DNA of 24,542 bases from Planctomycetota bacterium (GTDB lineage Bacteria > Planctomycetota > Phycisphaerae > FEN-1346). Position numbers and translations under genes: made by a program. The notes beneath the pieces were generated by a model. That model had not been told where the DNA came from and made no database searches. It saw only the letters and a program-made list of their open reading frames with translations. The DNA lies in assembly GCA_026386995.1 (NCBI GenBank), contig JAPLMO010000085.1:1-24542 (forward strand). Direction: 5' to 3'. Of the stretch, positions 1-7,958 are shown piece by piece (the stretch's first letter is position 1; each line of letters opens with the position of its first letter).

Positions 1-1125
1 GTGCGTCTGCTCGGCCCGGAACCCGAAAAACACGCCGCCGGGACAGGCCGCCACGATGGCCGCCGAAAGCACCTGGGCGGCGAAGAGAGTGAACAACACG
101 GCGGCGCCCCCGAGCGCCAGCCTGAGCGACGCCAGCCTCACCACGCCCAGAAGCGACTGGGCCGCCGTCAGAAGAATTTCGTCCATCTGGAACTGGCCCA
201 TCGGCAGCGGGTGGTCGAGGCTCCCGTGCGACACCGCGAACACCCCAGGAATCATCCCCACCAGCAGCGTCCACTGGTTGAGTTTCGACGAAAGCAGGCT
301 CCCCAGCGCTATGCCGGGCTGGCCGCGCAGGGCGAACATCAGGGCCACCGTGAACTCCGGCGCCTCGGAGGCGAGCGGCGCAAGCCACTGCACCAGCACG
401 AACTCGTTTATGCCAAGAACCTTGCCGGTACCGATCAGCCCTTCGCAGAAAGGCTCGGCATTGGCCAGGATCGCCCCGGCCGCAAACAGGAACATGGCCG
501 CGGTAGCGATGCGCCGGCGGCCCTTGGACAGGCGGAACAGCACTTCCGCCGGGCCGTCCACCTCGCACTCCTCGCACGGCCGCCCGCCGGCAATTCTCAT
601 GTACCAGACGTACAGGCCGAGGAACACCAGGCCGTCGTACCACGCCAGCGCGCCCTTCAGGTAGACCACGAAGGCATACACGGTCGCCATGCCCAGGAAC
701 ACCAGTTCCGTGCGTCGGACCGCCGACAGGTGGACGGCCTTGCGGTGACGCAGCCAGTACAGCGCCGCCACCGCGGCCCAGGCCACGCCGATGAGCAGCC
801 GGTTGGCGCCCGTCATGTTGGCGACGGCGTAGCCGGCGTAGGCGCTGTCGGGGAACTGGCCGGCCTGCCACGTGAAGTACATGTCCACGGCGTACTCGGG
901 CAGGACGGCGATCAGGGCCACGATCGCCAGGGCCAGGGTCTGGGAGATATCAGCCTGCACAACGTCGCACGCCCACAAGAGCAGGAACGATGCACCGAGC
1001 ACCGCGACGCCCGATACCAGAACCATGACCGGCGGATCGCAGTGGACGCCTGCCAGGCGCATGACGATGCCCGGCAGTGCCGCGGCGATGGCGATCAGGA
1101 TCGGAAGATATTGTCTGGCTTTCAT
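1..1125 (-). CDS. Sodium/calcium exchanger (CaCA family) membrane protein, partial
   Basis: An integral membrane cation antiporter of the CaCA (Na+/Ca2+ exchanger) superfamily, probably exporting Ca2+ or a similar ion. The reading frame gives 375 residues and runs off the window, so the C-terminus is missing. It is nearly all hydrophobic helices. Two pseudo-symmetric alpha repeats are visible: the first holds VALIAVLPEYAVDMYF (about residues 69-84), the second holds APLASEAPEFTVALMF followed by GSLLSSKLNQWTLLVG, with the acidic P-E and S-E residues expected of the ion site. A cytosolic loop with CEECE lies between them. The ATG at 1125 follows AAGGTGG on the minus strand, a good ribosome binding site. 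It is divergent from the enolase gene. The family call is secure; the ion is inferred. Confidence 0.85.
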   Translation of the reverse strand, partial: MKARQYLPILIAIAAALPGIVMRLAGVHCDPPVMVLVSGVAVLGASFLLLWACDVVQADISQTLALAIVALIAVLPEYAVDMYFTWQAGQFPDSAYAGYAVANMTGANRLLIGVAWAAVAALYWLRHRKAVHLSAVRRTELVFLGMATVYAFVVYLKGALAWYDGLVFLGLYVWYMRIAGGRPCEECEVDGPAEVLFRLSKGRRRIATAAMFLFAAGAILANAEPFCEGLIGTGKVLGINEFVLVQWLAPLASEAPEFTVALMFALRGQPGIALGSLLSSKLNQWTLLVGMIPGVFAVSHGSLDHPLPMGQFQMDEILLTAAQSLLGVVRLASLRLALGGAAVLFTLFAAQVLSAAIVAACPGGVFFGFRAEQTH

Positions 1126-1144
1126 GTCCACCTTATCATATTAA

Positions 1145-1166
1145 CCGTCGCCGTTTGCGGCGACGG
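1145..1166 (-). promoter_or_regulatory. Leader hairpin upstream of the exchanger gene
   Basis: CCGTCGCCG-TTTG-CGGCGACGG forms a perfect 9-bp stem with a 4-nt loop, ending about 20 nt before the exchanger start codon on the minus strand. It is followed (minus strand) by the AT-rich TTAATATGATAAGG that contains the ribosome binding site. It could be a 5' leader structure or an operator-like palindrome; the sequence does not decide which. Confidence 0.4.
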
Positions 1167-1196
1167 CTAAACGGTTTGAAGGCGAACTCCTCTGCA

Positions 1197-1331
1197 GGGT
1201 GGCATGCCACCCGGCGCGACGCTGGGTGCCACGGCTGCGCAGTTTGCAGCCGTGCTGTGCGTCGAACGGCCGCACGGTTGCTGAAAGGCGCAACCGTGGC
1301 ACCCGGCAACGGCGCGTGGGCATGCCACCTT
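1197..1331. repeat. Paired-hairpin repeat, copy A (GGGTGCCACGGCTGC family)
   Basis: Two hairpins in opposed orientation: CACGGCTGC/GCAGCCGTG at 1230-1254 and CACGGTTGC/GCAACCGTG at 1273-1298. They are framed by GGGTGCC at 1224 and GGCACCC ending at 1304. The flanks are also related by inversion, because a 16-bp perfect palindrome centred on GGCATGCC (1197-1212) recurs imperfectly near 1319-1331. The same core is found at 3358-3435 and 16038-16117. No protein is encoded. This is a REP/BIME-like or MITE-like dispersed element between two divergent genes. Confidence 0.85.
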
Positions 1332-1387
1332 CCTTGCGTACTGCTCAACGCAACCGCAACTGACGCCGTACACCGCCGCAGTGATAA

Positions 1388-3339
<1,952 letters not shown>

Positions 3340-3351
<12 letters not shown>

Positions 3352-3435
3352 GATTGTGGGTGCCACGGCTGCGCAGTTTGCAGCCGTGTTTCCCTGCTGA
3401 CGACCACGGCTGCACAAGGCGCAGCCGTGGCACCC
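3340..3435. repeat. Paired-hairpin repeat, copy B, overlapping the end of the FtsB-like gene
   Basis: Hairpins CACGGCTGC/GCAGCCGTG (3364-3388) and CCACGGCTGC/GCAGCCGTGG (3404-3430) lie between GGGTGCC and GGCACCC. The left flank GTCACAATTGA (3341-3351) is identical to the inverted right flank of copy C, so the element reaches into the coding sequence and provides its TGA stop. It sits between two convergent genes, where it could also act as a bidirectional terminator. Confidence 0.85.
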
Positions 3436-3452
3436 GCGAGCGTGCAGTTTGG

Positions 3453-4874
3453 TTAGCCGCCCATCTTGATGGGCGCGTGTTTTTCCGCCGGCACTTCATC
3501 CCACGCCGATGCCGCAACCCAGGCGGCCTTCAGGGCGTCCTGCGTCGGCTTGGCGGCGTCCTGAAGAGGCTTGCCGACGGCCTTCAGCGCGTCCCCGAGC
3601 GGGCCGGAAAGGTTTTCCGGCGGGGCGCCCGGCACGTGCCCGAGGCCCCGCTCGAAATCGGCCAGGTACTTCTGCGCCGCCAGCCGCTCGCGCGAAAGAT
3701 GCCGCGCCTTGGCGTCCGTGCCGTCGGCGGCAGCGTCGACCAGCCAGAGCCCCTCGTTCGCGACGTGGTATATCCGCATGCGCCCGTCCTTGCTCCAGAA
3801 GCAGGTCGTGTAGGCATTTCCGAAGTCGCCCGGCAGCCGCGCGATCACGCGGCCCTCTTTCACGTCCGGCCGCCAGAGGACCACCTCGCGCCCGTTGCCG
3901 CCATCTTTGACCGACCGGAGGTACACGAGGCCGCTCGCATCGGGCGTCCACTGCGGCCCGTAGCCGCCGGAAACCTCGAAAAGAAGTTTAGGCTGCTCCT
4001 TGCCCGTCGGGTCGACGTCGAAGAACCGCGTCTGCCCCGGCTCTTTCTCTACGACCCAGACCGCCGCTCCCAGACGCTTGCCGTCCGGCGAGAACGCCAG
4101 GTCGATCATCGGCTGGCCTTCCTTGAGGTCCGTCCACTTGGCGGCACAGGCCAGCGCGGGCCACGGCTTGGCGGGCGACGCGGGGGCCTTGCCCTCGGCC
4201 TTTGCGGCCTCGGCCGGCTTGGCCTCACCGGTCGGCGGGGCCGCACCCTTTTCCTCGCCCTCGGCGACGGGCGGGTTGGAGAGATCGACCACCCAGACGG
4301 ATGCCTCCACATTCTCCTTCTCGCCATCCTTGACCGCGCGATACACCGGCACGGCAAATTGAGACGGTGCCAGGCCAACGTTCCCCGTACCCGCCTTCAG
4401 GTCGGCCAGCGAAGCGAGCGGCACGTCGCCATGCTCGCCTATAAGCACCCACCGCATCTCGTCCTTGGATTTCTGGGCCATCGCCAGGATGTACGGCGGC
4501 TCTCCCGGAACAACCCACGGGTAGGCGTAATTCTGGGTGGTGCCGGTCAGCGGCAGCGTATTGCCTTCTTGCAGGTCCACGACGGCTACGGTCCCGGCAA
4601 GGGTTCCATAGGACAGGTACTTCCCGTCGGAGGAAACAGAGCACCAGCCTTTGACCTGCGGCCCCTCGGTGATCGCCTTGATGCGGCCGGTTTCAACGTC
4701 GAGGGCGTAGATGTTGGAATCGTCTTTGGTCTCAAACCCCGCCTCCTTGTTAAGGCTGAAGTAGAACGTGCGGCCGTCGGGCGAGACGGCCCCGCGATTC
4801 GGCAGGCAACCCGCAACTGCCATAGCGAGGGCCACGAAGGCGGCGGTCCGGCAGATAGCGCGAAACCATATCAT
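3453..4874 (-). CDS. Lipoprotein with TolB/WD40-like beta-propeller body
   Basis: Predicted exported lipoprotein of 473 residues. The signal sequence (MIWFRAICRTAAFVALAM) ends in the lipobox VAGC, with the lipidated Cys at residue 23. The body has repeated propeller-like blades: AVSPDGRTFYFSLN, SVSSDGKYLSYGT, AFSPDGKRLGAAVW, QWTPDASGLVYLRS and FWSKDGRMRIYHV, the SPDGK pattern of TolB/PD40 repeats. An Ala/Pro/Glu-rich linker at about residues 200-235 splits the propeller, and the C-terminal 70 residues are helical. The ATG at 4874 is chosen over two upstream ATGs because AAGGAG lies 6 nt before it and the signal peptide starts there. It is convergent with the FtsB-like gene. The partner is unknown; a sugar- or protein-binding role in the envelope is only a guess. 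Confidence 0.75.
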   Translation of the reverse strand: MIWFRAICRTAAFVALAMAVAGCLPNRGAVSPDGRTFYFSLNKEAGFETKDDSNIYALDVETGRIKAITEGPQVKGWCSVSSDGKYLSYGTLAGTVAVVDLQEGNTLPLTGTTQNYAYPWVVPGEPPYILAMAQKSKDEMRWVLIGEHGDVPLASLADLKAGTGNVGLAPSQFAVPVYRAVKDGEKENVEASVWVVDLSNPPVAEGEEKGAAPPTGEAKPAEAAKAEGKAPASPAKPWPALACAAKWTDLKEGQPMIDLAFSPDGKRLGAAVWVVEKEPGQTRFFDVDPTGKEQPKLLFEVSGGYGPQWTPDASGLVYLRSVKDGGNGREVVLWRPDVKEGRVIARLPGDFGNAYTTCFWSKDGRMRIYHVANEGLWLVDAAADGTDAKARHLSRERLAAQKYLADFERGLGHVPGAPPENLSGPLGDALKAVGKPLQDAAKPTQDALKAAWVAASAWDEVPAEKHAPIKMGG

Positions 4875-4896
4875 GGCGGTCTCCTTGAATTGTTCC

Positions 4897-4925
4897 ATTC
4901 TAACGTGCCGGCGGCCCTCGCAAAA
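4897..4925 (-). promoter_or_regulatory. Possible promoter of the lipoprotein gene
   Basis: On the minus strand, TAGAAT (4902-4897) is preceded at 17 nt by TTTTGC (4925-4920) or at 15 nt by TTGCGA. The -10 match is good and the -35 weak. It would give a leader of about 15 nt carrying the ribosome binding site. Confidence 0.35.
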
Positions 4926-4955
4926 GTTTAAAGATTGCAGCCCCATTCTCCGTTC

Positions 4956-4981
4956 GTAGGGGCAGCCCTGCGTGGCTGCCC
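4956..4981 (+). repeat. Single GTAGGGGCAGCC hairpin unit
   Basis: GGGGCAGCC and GGCTGCCC form a stem around CTGCGT. The same unit occurs inverted at 5642-5666, and a GC-variant (GTAGGGGCGGCC...GGCCGCCC) forms the tandem array at 5684-5853. Confidence 0.7.
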
Positions 4982-5019
4982 TGCCTTTGAGAATCCAAGC
5001 ATGAGCCGGCCGCTGATTG

Positions 5020-5044
5020 TAGCGCCGGGGTTTATCCCCCGCGC
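5020..5044 (+). repeat. TAGCGC-GGGGTTTATCCCC repeat unit
   Basis: Starts TAGCGCCGGGG and ends CCCCCGCGC with TTTAT between. It is nearly identical, inverted, to 21683-21707, which lies in front of the ATP-grasp gene. It is a dispersed hairpin unit with no coding role. Confidence 0.7.
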
Positions 5045-5092
5045 GGCCCTGCCCTACGGCGAAAGTGGTGCTGTAGTACTTAAAGTAGCGAA

Positions 5093-5196
5093 TTGTATCG
5101 CGTTCACTTTAGTGTATACCGGAGGGCGAAAACGGGCGCCTTTCGCGCCGCGCGAGGCCGAAAACCCCCTTGGCGCTAGCGCCAAGGCCGTTTTTT
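5093..5196 (+). ncRNA. Candidate small RNA: promoter plus intrinsic terminator without an ORF
   Basis: TTGTAT (5093-5098), a 16-nt spacer and TATACC (5115-5120) resemble a sigma-70 promoter. About 70 nt later, a perfect 20-nt palindrome centred on GCTAGC (5168-5187) is followed by CCG and six T residues (5191-5196), a good intrinsic terminator. The predicted transcript, about 5127 to 5196, has no start codon in frame with a useful peptide. It opens with GGAGGGCGAAAACGGGCGCC and could fold upstream of the terminator. This is inference from signals only. Confidence 0.35.
5168..5196 (+). terminator. Rho-independent terminator
   Basis: CCTTGGCGCTAGCGCCAAGG is self-complementary over all 20 nt and is followed by CCGTTTTTTCG. 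No protein gene reads into it from the left on this strand, which is why a short RNA is suggested as its client. Confidence 0.6.
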
Positions 5197-5282
5197 CGTC
5201 TTTTGGTAAGATGGGTAAGGCGCTTTTTTGCTGGTTTTTGATACTTCACACACGGTTTTGATCGGAACTTGATACCTTTTTT

Positions 5283-5300
5283 CGCCCGCCGGGCGGTTTT
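5283..5300 (+). terminator. Short terminator-like hairpin flanked by T runs
   Basis: CGCCC-GCC-GGGCG (5283-5295) followed by GTTTT, and preceded by CTTTTTT. The stem is only 5 bp. It overlaps the -35 of the promoter-like site at 5299, so it may be fortuitous. Confidence 0.35.
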
Positions 5301-5330
5301 GACCACCTCCGATTATATACTATAGTATAT
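5299..5330 (+). promoter_or_regulatory. Promoter-like site over a 16-bp AT palindrome
   Basis: TTGACC (5299-5304), a 16-nt spacer and TATAGT (5321-5326). The -10 lies inside the perfect palindrome ATATACTATAGTATAT (5315-5330), an isolated AT-rich spot in GC-rich surroundings. On the minus strand the same spot offers TATAAT (5317-5312), though without a good -35. No gene follows on the plus strand. Confidence 0.4.
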
Positions 5331-5385
5331 CCTACCGGGACAGTGGGGATTCCCCGGCGCCCTTTCCGGCGCCCCCGAAACAATC

Positions 5386-5450
5386 AGGGACAGCGCCAGT
5401 CGGTTTCGGCGGACCGGGCCGGCGGCCCGGACGGTCTGGCGCTGTCCCCT
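5386..5450. repeat. Nested inverted repeat (GGGACAGCGCCAG)
   Basis: GGGACAGCGCCAG (5387-5399) is perfectly complementary to CTGGCGCTGTCCC (5436-5448). Inside, CCGGGCC/GGCCCGG makes a second stem. The left flank (5345-5380) has further short palindromes such as GGCGCC pairs. It resembles REP-type elements that end in GGGACAG; no transposase is nearby. Confidence 0.65.
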
Positions 5451-5683
5451 ATTTCGGGTGATTCAGCCCCCCCCGGCAGCCCCAGGGACTGCCATTTTGG
5501 CAGCCGTACTTGAGGCATGCGGTCGGGATTCGGCCAACGGCGGGGGTCGGGAATCGGGGGCCGGGAACCGGAAACAAGCCCGCGGCACTGCCGCGGGATA
5601 CAGGGGGGCCGGGGCGAGCCTCTCGCGGCACCGAAACGGCTGGCAGCCACGTAGGGCTGCCCCTACGCGAGACCCGTGAAGAC

Positions 5684-5853
5684 GCGCCGTCGTAGGGGCG
5701 GCCCCACGTGGCCGCCCATGCCGTCGGGCCGTCGTAGGGGCGGCCCCACGTGGCCGCCCATGCCGTCGCGCCGTCGTAGGGGCGGCCCCACGTGGCCGCC
5801 CATGCCGTCGCGCCGTCGTAGGGACGGCCCCACGTGGCCGCCCATGCCGTCGG
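5684..5853. repeat. Tandem array of four 42-bp hairpin units
   Basis: GTAGGG recurs at 5692, 5734, 5776 and 5818, an exact 42-bp period, with only a few substitutions between units (for example GGGACGG in the fourth). Each unit contains GGGCGGCC-CCACGT-GGCCGCCC, an 8-bp stem. As 42 is a multiple of three, the array stays open in several frames on both strands, giving spurious 14-residue peptide repeats. There are no unique spacers, so it is not a CRISPR array. Confidence 0.9.
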
Positions 5854-5880
5854 GCGCCGGGCCGAGGCGAGCAGGAATCC

Positions 5881-5963
5881 TGTAAAAGTAATCTTCATTG
5901 GGTCACCCCCGGACTGCGGGGCGCGGCAACGGGCGGCAATGACGTAAAAGTAAAGTTCATTGC
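5881..5963. repeat. Direct repeat of a GTAAAAGTAA...TTCATTG motif
   Basis: Two 20-nt copies at 5881-5900 and 5943-5962 agree at 17 positions (GTAAAAGTAA shared, then TTCATTG). They are AT-rich against the local base composition and 62 nt apart. The function is unknown; they could be remnants of element ends. Confidence 0.55.
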
Positions 5964-6019
5964 ATCCTCTTGGGGATGGCCGGGCACAGACGTGCTTTCG
6001 TCGCTCCGAAAATCTCCTT

Positions 6020-6713
6020 CGCCCCAACAGGGGCGACGGAATGTAGCCGCGGGTGGAGCACCGGCCGCTGCACAGTGGGCGGTGCGCAACCCGTGGGAGA
6101 GTTCGTGTTTTATCACATCCGCCCCGAAGGGGTGGAGGAATCTCCGCGACGCGCGCGACGGATCAGTCCAGCACCTACCGCTCGCCGAACTTGGGTGCCG
6201 CGGGCGCTGAACATAGTAGGGTGGGTGCTATGCACCCACGCGGAGTCTGGCAGTAGACGCCAAGCATCGGTGTCCTTCCGCCGATTTGCCAGTCTCCTTC
6301 GCCCCTCCGGGGCGAAAAGAAGAGGATAAGAACCCCGCCTCTTTCCACGGGTTCCGCGTCGGGCCGCCGTGCGGCCGCACCGCTCCACCCGTGGCTACAG
6401 TCCGTCGCCCCGTTGGGGCTGAAACGGCAAACAGCATGGCGAATATTGAACAAGGAACTCCGAATAACGAATGATGATGGGATGATGGCGCGGCACTCAG
6501 CCCCCACAGGGGGCGACTGATCTGTAGCCTCGGGCGCGAGCCCGTGGAAAGGTACGCAAAGCGCCCCCCCCGTTGTTGTGTCGTTTGAGCCCCGGCGGGG
6601 CGATTGAACGACGTTTCAGTCGCCCCTCCGGGGCTCAAAACAGGAAAGGAAGGGAGTCGCACGTGCCAGTCTACCCCGGGCTCGCGCCACGGGGCTACAG
6701 ATCAATCGTGCCT
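6020..6713. repeat. Cluster of AGCCCC-GGGGCGA / TGTAGCC...CCCGTGG dispersed repeats
   Basis: At least five units of one family occur: 6020-6098 (direct), 6300-6315 and 6343-6424 (inverted), 6498-6548 (direct), 6584-6639 (a palindrome of TTTGAGCCCCGG and CCGGGGCTCAAA), and 6670-6707 (inverted against 6498-6548). Each carries a small GCCCC/GGGGC hairpin and a TGTAGCC-CGGG segment ending CCCGTGG. A further unit is at 10229-10275. I know such units as common intergenic repeats of planctomycete-like genomes. No protein is encoded. Confidence 0.75.
6216..6240 (+). repeat. Half unit of the GTAGGGTGGGTGC repeat
   Basis: GTAGGGTGGGTGCTATGCAC and the following CCACG match the left arm of the large palindrome at 9746-9864. 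GTGGGTGC and GCACCCAC form a stem by themselves. The right arm is absent. Confidence 0.7.
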
Positions 6714-6739
6714 GCGGCACTGGCACCCGGCGAGCGCCT

Positions 6740-7165
6740 TTACTTGACCAGCCATCCGGCAATCCGCTCTATGAGGCTGGTTAGGTTGTCCAAGATGGAA
6801 AGGACCATCGTGAGTACTAATGCCCCAATGATGGCCCAAGCCAGAACAGGCTTTCGCCTTGCGCGCTGCTTGATCTGGTCAACAATATCAGGTGGCGAGC
6901 TTGTTGCTTTCTGCTGATCAAGTTCGCGCACTATCTGAACAGAGTAGGCTGTTGGGCGAAAGGAGAAAACCTCGTGGCCATCCAAGCCAAGGTTGTCAAC
7001 CGCGCCAGCCTGCCGTAGTGTCAGAATTGTTGGTGTGAACTCTTCGGCAGTAATCCCTAAAGCCTCATAAGTCTCGGGTCCCATAAATTGCTGGCCTTTG
7101 CCTTCTGAAAACCATCTGGCAACGACCTTGACGCATTCTATCTCTTTGTTGTTCAGTAAAACCAT
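6740..7165 (-). CDS. Small protein with a C-terminal membrane segment, defence-context hypothetical
   Basis: 141 residues, family not recognised. The N-terminal 70 residues look like a small alpha/beta or winged-helix fold (ECVKVVARWFSEGKGQQF, then EALGITAEEFTPTILTLRQ, then GHEVFSFRPT). A charged linker (QIKQRARRKP) precedes one hydrophobic helix (VLAWAIIGALVLTMVLSIL) and a short amphipathic tail. The ATG at 7165 is the first plausible start; the longer open frame upstream is out of frame with the methylase-tail remnant it crosses. AGGGGA lies upstream but somewhat far. Base composition is lower in GC than the flanking genes, suggesting transfer. It follows the AbiTii-like gene on the same strand, so the two may act together at the membrane; this is inference. 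Confidence 0.6.
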   Translation of the reverse strand: MVLLNNKEIECVKVVARWFSEGKGQQFMGPETYEALGITAEEFTPTILTLRQAGAVDNLGLDGHEVFSFRPTAYSVQIVRELDQQKATSSPPDIVDQIKQRARRKPVLAWAIIGALVLTMVLSILDNLTSLIERIAGWLVK

Positions 7166-7176
7166 ATAGGAATCCC

Positions 7177-7260
7177 CTACGCCAACTTCCCCGCAATCTG
7201 CTCCTCCAGAATATCCTTCGCCGTCAAGGCGATGATGGTCGTGCCGGAGCGGCAAACAAT
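7177..7260 (-). pseudogene. Remnant of a second methyltransferase-nuclease C-terminus
   Basis: Read on the minus strand, this stretch encodes TTIIALTAKDILEEQIAGKL-A-stop, against IMIRALTVKDILEEQIARKL-A-stop at the end of the intact gene at 7959. The nucleotide match over about 52 nt (7178-7230 against 7969-8021) has only a handful of differences. There is no start codon, and no homology is seen further upstream than about 7260. It is either the stump of a deleted paralogue or one arm of a duplication that brackets the AbiTii-like gene. Confidence 0.8.
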
Positions 7261-7289
7261 AGGGGTAGCGCCCCCCCTGGACTCCCGTG

Positions 7290-7928
7290 CTACTTCGGAG
7301 TAACGCGTATCTTCCGCAATCGGTCAAGCAACTCCTGTTGAATACCCGCAAGAACGCCCATTATGGAAGAGGGTGAAAAAACAAATTTCTCAACCGCCAC
7401 CCCAAGGTGTCCCTTGATTAGATTCAGTGCACGCGCATCTGACATGTGGAGAAGGTCTTTTACACATGCAAGGCTCTCGAGTTCGGCTGTTGGGTTCCTA
7501 AGTCTTTCTTCCATTATGAAGTCAAGACTTGGATCGCTTATAATAAGCGGGCGGCCATAAGAATCGTGGTATTGTCCGACAACTGTACGATAGGTCGGCA
7601 CCTCGTCTGTCTCCCTAATTGCGCGGTTTTCCGCCAAGTAGCCGCCAGACTCCAGTCTTGCCCATCGCTCAAGTTCGGAGTCGTGAAGCGATTGCGCAAG
7701 AATGATTACATCGATAAGTGTTTGGCTGAGAGGTCTCTGGGTAAGTTGCGCCACAACTTTGTCGTAAAGATCTGCCGGACTTAAGGCATGGCTTTTTTTG
7801 GTCCGCTTTTCGGTACTCGCGACGTGCCATTTATAGACGGCGCCAACCCCTACGCTTAGAATCAAGACGCCGATGCCGCTGAACACCCATTCCTTATTCT
7901 GCCAAAGCCATTGAAGGATTGCTTGCAT
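7290..7928 (-). CDS. AbiTii-domain membrane protein (putative abortive-infection-like)
   Basis: 212 residues. An N-terminal helix (about 14-33, VFSGIGVLILSVGVGAVYKW) anchors it in the membrane. Residues about 50-140 match the AbiTii domain pattern: SQTLIDVIILAQSLHDSELE, then RWARLESGGY, then DEVPTYRTVVGQYHDSYGRP, that is, the W-E-GY...PxYR...D-GRPL signature. The domain is named after abortive phage infection proteins, but its biochemical activity is not established. The rest of the protein is helical and unrecognised. The ATG at 7928 is 30 nt after the methyltransferase stop, on the same strand, with no strong ribosome binding site. Base composition is visibly less GC-rich than in the methyltransferase. 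Its place next to a restriction-modification gene supports a defence role, which remains an inference. Confidence 0.7.
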   Translation of the reverse strand: MQAILQWLWQNKEWVFSGIGVLILSVGVGAVYKWHVASTEKRTKKSHALSPADLYDKVVAQLTQRPLSQTLIDVIILAQSLHDSELERWARLESGGYLAENRAIRETDEVPTYRTVVGQYHDSYGRPLIISDPSLDFIMEERLRNPTAELESLACVKDLLHMSDARALNLIKGHLGVAVEKFVFSPSSIMGVLAGIQQELLDRLRKIRVTPK

Positions 7929-7958
7929 TTCAATTGTCCCGCAAAGTTGCGGCCCCCC

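Larger units (their letters stand above)
4875..6739. other. Repeat-rich intergenic region with no convincing protein gene
   Basis: No open frame here has recognisable homology; those present follow repeat units or palindromes in several frames. The region carries at least five unrelated hairpin repeat families, listed separately, plus promoter-like and terminator-like sites near 5093-5330. The stretch at about 6440-6472 (AATATTGAACAAGGAACTCC) looks like another dispersed intergenic sequence often seen in this kind of genome; that last point is from memory of similar genomes. Confidence 0.7.

Noticed and set aside
1..1170. Plus-strand open frame at the left edge
   Set aside because: Antisense to the exchanger, which has clear alpha-repeat motifs and a good ribosome binding site.
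5109..5306. A 65-residue very basic protein on the minus strand
   Set aside because: It starts with GTG too close to its GGAG, runs through a terminator palindrome, and its second half follows repeat sequence; no family is recognised.
5684..5853. CRISPR array
   Set aside because: The units follow each other without unique spacers, the period is an exact 42 bp, and no cas gene is near.
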